In this document: positions 11,341 through 21,779 of the stretch, one piece after another
How positions within the stretch are numbered: position 1 is the first letter of the stretch
Layout: each line of letters starts with the position of its first letter
Assembly (NCBI GenBank): GCA_030141605.1
Contig: JAQGDQ010001214.1
Span: 1 to 54,828 of the forward strand
Direction: 5' to 3'
Length of the DNA: 54,828 nucleotides
DNA from: Tubiluchus corallicola
Lineage: Eukaryota > Priapulida > Priapulimorpha > Priapulimorphida > Tubiluchidae
Position numbers and translations under genes: made by a program
The notes under the pieces: generated by a model
What the model saw: only the letters and a program-made list of their open reading frames with translations
What the model was told of the DNA's origin: nothing
Database searches by the model: none

Positions 11341-11789
11341 CTACTATTCGCAAATTTTACACATTCCAACATTAAAGCACAAGAAAACCCTCAACTTACA
11401 AAATTTCGTCTTGAAATTTTATACCACTTAACATGCTGCCTTTTTGCACATAGGACTTGCGTCAACAGTAATGCTGTACAAAATGTGTAAATTTAAACTG
11501 CCGCGATGACCATTAGGATGACACATCATTTGAAACTAGTTTAGATAACATTGCGTAAAGTTTGAAAAAATAATCAGAGCATTCGTAGTGCACACGTTAC
11601 TAACTAAGTAAAATTTTAAATTACTGTATCTTGTCGATAAGATTAAAAATGCGTTTTTTGATTTGAGAGTGGTGCACCCTGGAGGGTGAGTCAGCGACAT
11701 TTTACCAATTGGTGAAAACATTTCTTTTCTAGTTACATAAACCTTTCAAGCAAGTTTTTTGGGACATAGTTTAACATTTCCTTTTCTTC

Positions 11790-11990
11790 CACCGATTTAC
11801 GTTGTGCGTATATGACGTCATGTAATGGCGCCGTCTGAACAGTGTCGCGGGAGATTTAAGATGAAAACAAACAAAAAATCCTTTCAACACCAGTACGATA
11901 TACACAGTTAAGCATAAAATAGCTGTAAAGTAGTATAATTTTTTAACGCGATTTTTCTGAAACCTACTTCAGGTGCCTCTTTTCTTGTCC
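11790..11990 (+). mobile_element. Dispersed repeat fragment, related to 3590-3770
   Basis: Shares GTCA(T/C)GTAATGGCG, GGGAGATTTAA, AGTACGATATAC and TGAAACCTACTTCAGGT(G/A)CCTC with 3590-3770 and, inverted, with 6070-6240. With 13905-14515 it appears to be one old element copy split by later insertions. Confidence 0.6.
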
Positions 11991-12077
11991 TTTAATACTA
12001 AACCGATGCAGAGCACTAAGGTGTTCTGTACAGTTCACATGCTTACCTCTTTTGCATCTTATTCTGTATATATCCTT

Positions 12078-12161
12078 AAGTTTCCTTCTGAGTTCGTCTT
12101 TTATTAGAGAACATATATTTTTAACTGTCCTCTAATAAAAGACGAACTCAGAAGGAAACTT
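12078..12161. repeat. Perfect 32-bp inverted repeat, 20-base loop
   Basis: Bases 12078-12109 are the exact reverse complement of 12130-12161. Outside it a second imperfect pair (about 12059-12077 and 12186-12212, CTTATTCTGTATATATCC versus its reverse complement) extends the stem after a 24-base bulge on the right side. A transcript from either strand would form a long stem-loop. It may be a small foldback element or a hairpin RNA precursor; no further evidence for either. Confidence 0.85.
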
Positions 12162-12507
12162 GAAACTGCACTTCCATCTGGGCAACTTAGGGATATATAT
12201 ATACAGAATAAGAAGTAGAAACACTATATCGGAAAATAAGGACCGAAAATAGTATCGGAAAATATATATTGGAAATTCGGACCGACGTCTCCCTGCTTTT
12301 GTCCAGCAAACCGTGATATGAAGATAGTATTCTTATTTTGAAATTAATTCTGCATTCGGCAGTTTTGTAATCATCAACCATGCAGCAGTGCTGTATCAGT
12401 ACATCATTCGCACTGCCGTAGTTAACATTACAGCCGCCGCAGATTTCATAATCAGGCCGGTTTTTTGTTATTTTTTCTAGAAAAAAAGTTAAAAAACCAC
12501 AGATGCA

Positions 12508-12531
12508 AATTATTATTATTATTATTATTAC

Positions 12532-12562
<31 letters not shown>

Positions 12563-12577
12563 TTATTATTATTATTA
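12508..12577 (+). repeat. (TTA)n microsatellite
   Basis: About 22 units of TTA with two interruptions. Confidence 0.9.
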
Positions 12578-12659
12578 TAACTCTATTTTATTATATAAAC
12601 ATACCACATTCTCTTCTCACATGTTTGTTAGCAATAACAGCTTCATTAACGCCATCTAG

Positions 12660-13120
12660 TACAGATGGCATTCTATAGAAGTTGTTGAAAAACTTTGCGT
12701 CCTGAAAGTTCTGCATTCACTACCAAAATGTTACTAATAAAACATTCATCCGCCTATAAACTTAACCACACTCACCCAGAGTTTACCCAGATCTCCAAGA
12801 TGGCTGACGTATTTGTACGAATCGGCAATCGTCTGCGCGTGACCTTCTCTCAGAAGCTTATGAAGAGTGTAGCAAAACTTCCAGCAAACTATGGGATTAC
12901 CCTGCAGGGGGAGCTTTGTGGATATGTTCCAAAACGTGCTAGCACTCTTCTCGTGAAAAGTGCCGATTATCGCCACTAGAGGGTGCATAGTTAAGGAAAG
13001 ATAAAGTATTGCAAACAACACAAAGCACACTTTGTGGTCATGAAAATGCACTACAAACATTGGCTATTGAAACGCATTTAAGAAAAAATGTGGAACAAAA
13101 AATGAAAAGTGAAATGAAAT
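12660..13120. other. Unsupported open frames
   Basis: A 94-codon plus-strand frame (12695-12979) has an internal AAGATGG start context and a protein-like stretch (MADVFVRIGNRLRVTF), with an equally long frame opposite. I recognise no family and see no splice sites or poly(A) signal that would support either strand. Confidence 0.2.
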
Positions 13121-13121
13121 A

Positions 13122-13758
13122 GCAAGATCGTCCAGAAGTCGACAATCAAACTTTCTAGCTATTCACGTATCCTGAATCTCCATTTCATGAAGATCATTTT
13201 GATACCAAGTTCATTGCTCTATGTTATTTCTAAGCTGAGATAATCCATGTTGAAGTTGAGATACAGGCTGCACACTGAAAAACATAATCTTGAGAAAATC
13301 GCTGTTAAAGTTAGCCATTGTTTTTTGTCGCGTGTCTGCAAAACACTTAGCAACCGAACAAATGTTGGTTGCTATGGACTTTGCAAGAACACATTGAAGT
13401 TATGTTTAAATCCAGTAGGTGGCTCTTCCTGACGAAGATCTGGGCTTGACATCAGAAAAAAAACCGAAGCAAAATGACTTCTTCCACGAGCTGCTATTGG
13501 ACCTCGAAAATACGAATTTTTCATAAATGCAGCACTAGTCTCTTGACAGAAAAGTGGGTACTGGGTTATAAAATTAGATTTTTAGTATTTTTTGAACACT
13601 TTCTTGATAATTTGATGTTAGAATATAAAACTCCAACATATTTAGCATTCGTTTTTATAAAAAACAAAAAATTGACATTTATCCAAATCTTTGGAACATT
13701 CTACTTTGAAGCAGAATTTAGATTTAAGTATGCCAACTTATGGACGATTTTGGTTTGC
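13122..13758 (+). mobile_element. Non-autonomous TIR transposon, family R3, copy 1
   Basis: The left end GCAAGATCGTCCAGAAGTCG and the right end CCAACTTATGGACGATTTTG are near reverse complements. The same termini and about 600-bp body recur at 18088-18728 and 50751-51359. No transposase frame. The copies differ by many substitutions, so the family is old. Conserved TGTGTGCTTGC beyond the right end suggests the terminal repeat is longer than given here. Confidence 0.75.
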
Positions 13759-13785
13759 AAGTACACATATAAAATAAAAGAAAAA

Positions 13786-13832
13786 ATAAATAAATAAAAT
13801 AAAATAAAAGAAAAATAAAAGAAAAAATAAAA
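13786..13832 (+). repeat. A-rich (AAATA/AAAATAAAAG)n simple repeat
   Basis: Low-complexity A-rich sequence directly after R3 copy 1. Confidence 0.7.
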
Positions 13833-13904
13833 ACACAGTATACATTGCCAAAATCAAACTTCATGCTTTGGTTTATATTCCTACTAATTTTAAATATTTC
13901 TATT

Positions 13905-14515
13905 TAAAAGAAGACAGGGTGATTTTTCATATACTATCCCATTTTCAAGTCTGACAAAAACTATACATTTTAACACAATTAATACTGCAAAAGCATTTCT
14001 CATAATTAAATAGTAGATTAAAAACTTCATTCGCAGCGGGCGAGCCCAGCTGTTCATGACATCACAAACTAACATAATTTTCAACATGAAAAATATTCCA
14101 TGAGCGTGTCACAAGAAAGTGAAAATTGAAGTACAGTGCTACTGTAAGTTATTTAGTGGGTTGTAATAAAACTCAGCATGTTTTTAGCTGAAAATTCAAA
14201 TTTCAAATTCACAGCTGTACTCACGCATGAGATGTCGAACGTGCGTAGTTCGTCACAAACTTAATGCAACTGAACTGAAAGGTACAGAAGCTGTTTCTGT
14301 GCAATGTATTTCCGAAATGCAGGCACTAGTGCCCGGCTAACTAGCGAATGGCAAAATGCACGTAAAAGCGAAGAACTAGTGGTGTGAACGCGAAATTGTA
14401 TTTGTGTAGTAATAATTTTTTCACGTAAGTCATTTTTGAAAAAATAGTGTGTTGCCTTTCAATAATTTTAAAGAGTAGATTGTTTTGACCTACAGTTTAA
14501 GATTGGGTCCAATTT
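13905..14515 (+). mobile_element. Dispersed repeat fragment, related to 4175-4785
   Basis: Colinear with the inverted-repeat spacer: GATTTTTCATATACTATCCC, TTTAACACAATTAATA, CATGACATCACAAACTAACA and AAAGAGTAGATTGTTTTGAC all have close counterparts at 4190-4760. Homology stops abruptly at about 14515 and 4785. Confidence 0.65.
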
Positions 14516-14780
14516 TGTTTTAACAGTCGTCGGATTGCGGTGGCTTCCCAAAAGTAATGCTAAACAGCCAATCAGCATCTGAAGCCAGGTGCATTCCACA
14601 ATACTGTACTGTATGATATGTTCTGGTGCGAAATCACTTGTAGATCTTTTAATGAAACGCATGTTTAGTTGATTGTTCTGCATTCTTTTAAAATGATTGC
14701 GTATCATGAATTAGTAAGTATTGTGTTTTTAATGAAAACTGGTTTCTAAATATAAGCACATGCTCATTTATGAGAGTGTG

Positions 14781-14785
<5 letters not shown>

Positions 14786-14824
<39 letters not shown>

Positions 14825-14825
14825 C
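14786..14825 (+). repeat. (TG)n microsatellite
   Basis: Perfect TG dinucleotides passing into CGCGCG. Confidence 0.9.
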
Positions 14826-14912
14826 AAATGTTTCTTCTTCATTTGCACTAATTTCGAGTTCTCCCAAGACGAATCCAGAAAAAAGATACTTCTGACGTGC
14901 TTCTCTTTAACA

Positions 14913-15008
14913 GGTGTTTCTTGGGCATTGATCGCTTTGCTGATGGCTGCAGTCTGGAAAACAAAAAAATATTACAGAACTTGTGATCAGTGTAATGAGC
15001 AATCTTGA
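14913..15008 (+). CDS. Possible terminal exon with membrane segment
   Basis: A good acceptor (CTTCTCTTTAACAG) is followed by 31 codons: a hydrophobic stretch (VSWALIALLMAAVW), then KTKKYYRTCDQCNEQS and TGA. A hydrophobic helix followed by basic residues resembles a membrane anchor with a short tail. No upstream exon was found. The final 30 bases are the first unit of the adjoining minisatellite. It could equally be a chance frame. Confidence 0.25.
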   Translation, partial: GVSWALIALLMAAVWKTKKYYRTCDQCNEQS

Positions 15009-15898
15009 ACTTTAATGAGCAATCTTGAACTTGTGATCAGTGTAATGAGCAATCTTGAACTTGTGATCAGTGTAATGAGCAATCTTGAACTTGTGATCAG
15101 TGTAATGAGCAATCTTGAGCTTGTGATCAGTGTAATGAGCAATCTTGAGCTTGTGATCAGTGTAATGAGCAACAACACTTGAACTTGTGATCAGTGTAAT
15201 GAGCAATCTTGAACTTGTGATCAGTGTAATGAGCAATCTTGAACTTGTGATCAGTGTAATGAGCAATCTTGAACTTGTGATCAGTGTAATGAGCAATCTT
15301 GAACTTGTGATCAGTGTAATGAGCAATCTTGAGCTTGTGATCAGTGTAATGAGCAATCTTGAACTTGTGATCAGTGTAATGAGCAATCTTGAGCTTGTGA
15401 TCAGCGTAATGAGCAATCTTGAACTTGTGATCAGTGTAATGAGCAATCTTGAACTTGTGATCAGTGTAATGAGCAATCTTGAACTTGTGATCAGTGAACA
15501 ACTTTACTTGTACGTGTAATGAGCAATCTTTAACTTGTGATCAGTGTAATGAGCAATCTTGAGCTTGTGATCAGTGTAATGAGCAATCTTTAACTTGTGA
15601 TCAGTGTAATGAGCAATCTTTAACTTGTGATCAGTGTAATGAGCAATCTTGAACTTGTGATCAGTGTAATGAGCAATCTTTAACTTGTGATCAGTGTAAT
15701 GAGCAATCTTGAACTTGTGATCAGTGTAATGAGCAATCTTGAACTTGTGATCAGTGTAATGAGCAATCTTTAACTTGTGACCAGTGTAATGAGCAATCTT
15801 GAACTTTTGATCAGTGTAATGAGCAATCTTGAGCTTGTGATCAGTGTAATGAGCAATCTTTAACTTGTGACCAGTGTAATGAGCAATCTTGAGCTTGT
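14979..15898 (+). repeat. 30-bp minisatellite, about 30 copies
   Basis: The unit is CTTGTGATCAGTGTAATGAG followed by CAATCTTGAA, with common variants GAGC and TAAC at the junction. Irregular units lie near 15175 and 15500. Because 30 is a multiple of three, several frames stay open, giving decapeptide repeats on both strands. I read these as consequences of the repeat: there is no promoter, initiation context or flanking coding exon on the minus strand. Confidence 0.95.
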
Positions 15899-16061
15899 TG
15901 GCTAACAGATGATGCACTGACCGGTATAATGCAGGATGCACACTGTAACACATAACAACTTGGTAATAAACAGGGATGAGAATGATAAATTGCAAAAACC
16001 TCTGAAACAGGCCAGGGGTTTTGGGGCCACATTGGGGTTGAAATTGCAATTTTGTGACCAT

Positions 16062-16455
16062 AGAGAGCCTCTAAGTGGACTTAAAATATCAATTACCTTG
16101 TTTCATGCATAATTTAAAATACCCAACTATCAAGGATACATGATACCTAATTGTCTCAAAAACGCCTAAGTACTGGCCGCTCCTATGCAAAAGTATATAA
16201 AAACTGTCTGCTATTGACTCAAATAACTCTGCATAATTGATTCTATATTTTTATACATGGAGATATACACGTGGTTACACTGATGTACGTGATGTAAACA
16301 AAGTGACGGCCTGCCAACTAGCAGTCAGCTTGTGAAATAATGTACTAGGTCCGCAAAAATTTTCTCAACGAATTTACGCGATTTACAAAAATGGCACTAC
16401 TGGTCTTCCAAAAACTCGGAATTCCGCGTGTCCGCGGAAAATTCTCATCCGTGTA
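16062..16455 (+). mobile_element. Dispersed repeat, family M2, copy 2
   Basis: Close match to 8338-8720 from CCTCTAAGTGGACTT to the ATTCTCATCC region. It ends near a CGCGTGTCCGCGG palindrome that is absent from copy 1. Confidence 0.6.
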
Positions 16456-16459
16456 CATA

Positions 16460-18085
16460 GAATTGCACTTTTAAAGCTTACGATTATCGCTTTCAAAATT
16501 TGAAGGTAAAATCTGATCTGCACTTGTATATAATTTTGAAATTTGAATCGTTGTAATTATCTGCACATATTTGTGAAGAGCTCTGCTGAAAAGTTTTTAT
16601 GTTTTACATTTAGTTACTGTATTACTGCATACAGATGTGCACCGTGCAATAAATGCTGAAATAGGTAATACCATTGTCGTCTTAGTATCATTTAAAGTGT
16701 TATTCAAACTCGGTTAAAAATGCCAACTCTCTTTGCAGATTCAAAGTAGGTGGTACAAAGGATGGTATTACATACACCACGCAGATAGTAACTATACTCA
16801 AACTGGACAATGTCCATTTTTGTACACTTACCGATAGTTTAGGTTTCATCATACTGTTCAGATTGATTTGTTGTACTTTAGTTTAACACATAAATGTAAA
16901 TGAGCCGTAAGTTTGACAGCAAACGGTAAACGTCTATTACAAGCGTATTAAGACTCAATAACAATGGCCCCTATTACTTGTGATATTCACCATCAGCACA
17001 AAATATTCGCTTACAGAACTTATCAACTATTGCACGTGTTTGAAGTACAATCATTTAAACATAGCACACTAGCAGAATAATTAAAATACGCATGTCTTAG
17101 TTCCAAGTAACGCAATTAACGCTTAAATCATAAAGCTGCATTCACATGTTAACACAACTTGCAAACAGTACAAACCAAGCACACTTTTCTGATTGCAAAA
17201 TCAACTTGTGGCACACTGTTCGCTGTTGATCACTTCCTTTGCCGCATTTCCTGTAAATCAACATTTCCACTTGTTTGCTTTGCAGTTTAGAAAGCGTCTA
17301 CAATGCAATGTACCCTGTTGCACAGGCAGTGAATTGCTGTTCTTACTGCCCTACATTCAGTACACTGTTCTAGTATGGAACGAAATAGGATGTGGCGCAC
17401 CGGTGCAGGACACCTGACCATCTGCTCTTGAGAATGCTGTTACTCAGATCATTTGATTCGCAATAAGCTCTACAAATTCGAGTACTGCCGATATTTTGCA
17501 GATTCGGGTAAGATAAGGAAGAAGTACTCAGTTCAAAAAAATTTAAATCCTGTAGGGACAGTTAGTATAGGCGGTATTCCAGAATTTGTATGTAGTTTAG
17601 GAACTAATCCAGTTTAAGAAAATGTCAAAAGGTAGCTAATTAGACTAGCCTTTCTGTGAAATAATTACACGTTCACAGTAAGATGCTGGTAATTTGATAT
17701 TGAAAATTCGGGTTGCACACGTTAATTTAAAACACTCATACGCCAATATATATACATGACAGTCCATACAAAAGATAAAAAACTATTTTAATAAATGTAA
17801 ATCTGCTTTTGTTAACAGGACTGCTTCTACAGCAAGAACGAATTCTCTTTTTCAGTCCTTCTGCAAACTCAAACAGTTTAATGGTAAAAAACCAGAATTT
17901 CCAGGTTCAACTAATCAATAGCAAGCAGAAAGGAAAGGGCATTGTGCCAGAAAATTACAATTACAGAAAATTGTGTTACAGATTAGCATGTCAATAAAGT
18001 CAGCAAAAATTATTTACTATACACAAGAAAATTTGTCTATATAAGATTACCTGCTATTTAAAATTAACTCATACGTGAGTTTGCA
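16460..18085. other. No gene seen
   Basis: AT-rich unique-looking sequence. A 74-codon frame at 17193-17417 has no signals. No repeats or RNA genes recognised. Confidence 0.4.
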
Positions 18086-18087
18086 TA

Positions 18088-18728
18088 GCAAAATCGTCCA
18101 TAAGTCAGCAATTAAGCTTTTCTAGTTATTCACATGTTCTGAATCTCCATTTCATGAGGATCATTTTGATACCAAGTTTATCGCTCTATGTTATTTCTAA
18201 GCTGAGATAATCCACGTTGAAGTTGAGGTGCAGGCTGCACAATGAAAAACGTAATCTTGAGAAAATTGCTGTTAAAGTCAGCTATTGTTTTTTGCCGCCT
18301 TTCTACAAAACACTTAGCAACCGTATGAAAGTGTGGTTGCTATGGATTTTACAAGAGCAAATGGAAAGTTACGTTTAAATCCAGTAGATGGTATTTCCTC
18401 AGGAAGATCTGGTTTTGTTAAAACAGAAAAAACCCGAAGCAAAATGGTTGCTTCCACGAACTACAATCGGAGTTAGAAAATACAAGTTTTTTTTACAATT
18501 GCAGTACTACTTTCTAGATATAAAAATTAAAAGGAGTTATAAAATTAGAATTTTAGTGTTTTTTTAACATTTTCCTGATAATTTGATGTTAGAATATAAA
18601 AGTCCAATATATGTAGCATTTGCTTTCATTAAGAAAAATCAACATTTGACCAAATTTTTGGTGCTATCTACTTTGAAGCATCATAGCGTAGTTTTAACTG
18701 TGCCGAATTACAGACGGCTTTGGTTTGC
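18088..18728 (+). mobile_element. Non-autonomous TIR transposon, family R3, copy 2
   Basis: Left end GCAAAATCGTCCATAAGTCA; right end CCGAATTACAGACGGCTTTG. The body matches R3 copies 1 and 3 (CTAAGCTGAGATAATCCACG, AACACTTAGCAACCG). Confidence 0.75.
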
Positions 18729-18845
18729 AGGCACACATATATATCCTTTTACACTCACAGCTAATTTCTCTTTTAGACAATTACCATCCATTTTTGATTT
18801 ATATATAAGACATAAAACACTGAATTAAACAATTTCGGCAGAAGG

Positions 18846-18915
18846 TAACTTAGAGTTACGCCTCTTTTTGCTCCCGTTGGTTTAGAGTTACGCCTCTTTT
18901 TACTCCCGTTGGTAA
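18846..18915 (+). repeat. Two tandem copies of a 34-bp unit
   Basis: TTAGAGTTACGCCTCTTTTT followed by (G/A)CTCCCGTTGG is repeated once with one substitution. Confidence 0.8.
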
Positions 18916-18919
18916 TCAC

Positions 18920-19845
18920 GTGGTTTTGACAGAGTGCAATGTAAGAGTTTGCAATCTTAGTATAACTATCTACAAAAAAGCAATTATTATTCTTTAGAGA
19001 AAAAACTTTGAAAATTTATTTACAAGTAAAGTAAAATTCAACAGAAATAAACACATCTACAAGACTTGAGAACAAATGCAGGCCTAGCAAAATGAAAATT
19101 TTGATACGTTTTCTCACAAAGTTAGAGATAGCAGTGGTCAGCAAGGTAAGTTCTCTCTAAATGAACTACCTAGATTAAAAAGATTAGAACAGATTTCTTG
19201 GCGAAGCTTACACAAACACAAAAAACTTGATGTTTACAATAATGACAAAAAAATTTTCATTAAAAAACTGGCAGAAAAAACCTGACCGTATGGTAAACAA
19301 AAAGAACTGCATTTAGCATAACCACTCTGAATGGTTTACTAAATGCAGTCTGAGTGTATCTGTGTTGAAATTTGTCTTGAACAATAACTAGATCACAAAC
19401 TGTGCACAAATCATTTTTTCTTTTCCAATCACAATGTTGCATACAACTTACAACACTTTCTTACCCCCTTTCCTTGTCACCTGCATCATTTTTGGCTGCG
19501 TTAAATTCGAAAGTTACGACTCAACTCAAATCCGCATAAACCTGGTTGGCAGTTTTTTTATTGTACTTTTATTCACAGCTACGAAAACTGGAAGAAAACC
19601 ACCGAAATGGTAGTAATGTGCGGACGTTGGTTTAAATTCAAAAGTCGACTTTCTTCCTCACATGACTTGACGAACTATCGACAAAATCAATAAGTCAATT
19701 AATCGTTAATAAAAGTTAAATCGACGGTTCTGTTCTGTGCAGGTACTTTTCACAGCGCGCCCTGGTGTTAATCATCACAATCCTCATGCATTTGTTAGAG
19801 TCGCTTAGATAAAAATTTTGCCTAGTCAGTACGAACTGGATTTGC
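18920..19845. other. No gene seen
   Basis: Unique-looking AT-rich sequence. Short splice-like frames (for example ending at a GTAAGT near 19159) are too small to support. Confidence 0.35.
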
Positions 19846-19849
19846 TGTT

Positions 19850-20380
19850 GGCATCCTTCTGTCTCGGAAGACAATGGAGTGTGCGCCAAGAGAGTCAGTT
19901 ATTGATCACATTGATGGAGCTGCAGCATCGACTGTGGCTGAGCAGTCCGATCCTTGAACGTCTCCAGGATGCACGCCTGGGAAATGTGTATTAAGATCCT
20001 GAGTTGCCCAGACAACAGGAACCCCCTCTCTTCCTCCCTGGTGTAGTCCAAAGGAAAACGGAGCGATACGTTTGGCACCAGGTTGGCCGCAGGAGCTGCC
20101 GGAGTCAGTGAGCATGCTGCACTGGTCCGCCTTCGGGGCTCCACTCCTGATCTGGAAGGTTTACTCCTCTACACATGGCAGTTGTGTCACTTGACCTCCT
20201 CCGCCCTCTAGCCGTTGGCTGCTTGTGCAGCTCCTCCGCCTAGTGTCGAGATACAGTGTGGGCATCCCACAAGCCTACAGCACCTGGTATTCCTAGGCAG
20301 TCACCCATCCAAGTACTAACCAGGCTCTGCGTTGATTAACTTCGGTGATCAGACGAGAACAGGTGATATGGCCGTAGCCG
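19850..20380 (-). mobile_element. 5S rRNA-derived SINE (SINE3-like)
   Basis: The head at 20271-20379 is clearly 5S rRNA (next entry). Downstream on the minus strand a GC-rich body of about 400 bases runs to about 19850, quite unlike the AT-rich surroundings. It contains GGAGCCCCGAAGGCGGACC and CCGGCAGCTCCTGCGGCC. The 81-codon frame at 19899-20144 lies in this body. A 5S head with internal Pol III promoter plus an unrelated body is the known SINE3 layout. No second copy occurs here, so the body's limits are approximate. Confidence 0.6.
20271..20379 (-). pseudogene. 5S rRNA-like sequence with internal deletion
   Basis: Read on the minus strand: GGCTACGGCCATATCACC, TCTCGTCTGATCACCGAAGT, GCCTGGTTAGTACTTGGATG, GGTGACTGCC, and AATACCAGGTGCTGTAGGCT. 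These are the conserved blocks of animal 5S rRNA, including the internal Pol III control region. About 10 nt are missing between CATATCACC and TCTCGTC, and several paired positions are changed. It is therefore a pseudogene or SINE head and not a functional 5S gene. Confidence 0.8.
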
Positions 20381-20384
20381 ATGC

Positions 20385-21640
20385 ACTGGATAGGCAGGAT
20401 ATACGTCAGTATGAGAAGAACAAGAAAGGTGTAAGTGGATTAAAAATATTTAGACACTTCACTGACAGATCTAAATCACAGAGATAAGCCTAAACTACAC
20501 TAGAGTATCGTTTGTAGAGACGTCTAAGTGCATAAACTAATTCTGTCGTTGCGTGAGGTTGCAACAAATTGACCTTAATAGTCAGTGTTCTGAAGGATCA
20601 AGTGGACTAAACATAAGTTATGAGCTGGCTGTTAAGTTGACCACAGAAAGTCAAACTGAATGCAAAGTTTGCAAAGTTGTTGGCTTCATTTACGAGACAG
20701 CATGTAAGTCCACATTTCCCTAGCGTACGAGTCATATGGGAGAGATGTAATGTGGTTTGTACGTATCACCTTTTTTGTACATTTTTGTTGCGACTTATTT
20801 AAAAAAATTGTCATTCAGATTATAACTTTCATTAATCGTGCACCACTATGACATATTAACTACCTTTCACTGTCGTGAAGTTTGGGCTTCACGATTCACC
20901 CGCCGTAAAGAAGCCATTGTGAATTAATTTACGTATAGCTGTAGGAACTGGTTTGAGGAGTTAACCTAGTTAAAAGAAGTTAGTTAGTTGTTGAGTTGAT
21001 ATGAAACAGAAAACATGTATATTGCGCTTTCGTAAAAAGAATAAATTTAGCGTTATGGCAGAAGGAAAAGTTCTCGTTTTTCTTTTACTGTCGTCGCAAA
21101 AGTCACCACGACATTCACTGCTTTCATTTCTCGTTTTGGTTTTCATTCAAGTTTCCTAAAATTTCTTACACTATTTCAGATTCTTTTAGATTTAAATTTA
21201 TTATTTGCTGTGACTAATTTATTCAGGAATTTTGTAAAAAATTTCTGCACCCGCAGCTATACTGCCTATAGATACGTCTTCAGCCATAACAGATTTTTAA
21301 TCATTAAGTATAAATAATTCTTTAGTACTTGAGAAAGTGTGTTTTAAAAAACATCTGCCTCTGATCCAAATCTGTTTTAAAGCACAACAATTCTTTTAAT
21401 CAAAGTCACCATCGAAACAAATCTGACTTTCACATTTGAAAATAAAGAAACACCCTAATGTTTGCAGAGCGGCAAATGGCAATTATAGCAGCCAATCTAG
21501 CTGTTTTTGACAACGGCAAATACAAGAAAACAGATCTTTTGACAAGGAAGAGAGGCGCAAAAACTTGACTTAAACAAATCACTTTATTTACTATAACTAA
21601 CGAACTTTACTACAGGGCTAAATTTGGTTTGTAGTAAAAT
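20385..21640. other. No gene seen
   Basis: AT-rich sequence without recognisable repeats or exons. It would be intronic if the candidate exons at 21650 and 9848 belong together. Confidence 0.4.
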
Positions 21641-21649
21641 ATGCTATAC

Positions 21650-21745
21650 CTGAGTCTTTTCAAACTGCTCGCGTTCAACATCCAAGCTAGTTTGTCCACG
21701 CCTCTGAGTAAGAACTCTAGTCAAGCCAGTATTGTGGGAGGCCAT
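21650..21745 (-). CDS. Candidate first coding exon, unidentified gene
   Basis: ATG in a good context (GTGAAGATGGCC) opens 32 codons: MASHNTGLTRVLTQRR, then GQTSLDVEREQFEKTQ. A CAG/GTATAG donor in phase 0 follows. A T-rich acceptor-like CTCATTTTAG lies 27 bases before the ATG. The polar, charged composition and clean splice context suggest a real exon. I do not recognise the protein. The candidate 3' exon at 9848-9925 is phase-compatible. Confidence 0.4.
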
Positions 21746-21779
21746 CTTCACCTAGTTGTGCGGAGAAAACTAAAATGAG

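Noticed and set aside
12695-12979. 94-codon plus-strand frame as a gene
   Set aside because: Protein-like stretch with a good ATG context but an equally long opposite frame, no splice or poly(A) signals, and no recognised family.
15012-16061. Long minus-strand frames with HYTDHKFKIA / LITLITSSRL decapeptide repeats
   Set aside because: The 30-bp unit is a multiple of three and lacks stops in several frames on both strands, so open frames are automatic. No promoter, splice or homology support.
19899-20144. 81-codon frame as a gene
   Set aside because: Lies in the GC-rich body of the 5S-derived element, where stop codons are rare by composition.
20271-20379. Functional 5S rRNA gene
   Set aside because: A 10-nt internal deletion and changes in paired positions, joined to a SINE-like body.
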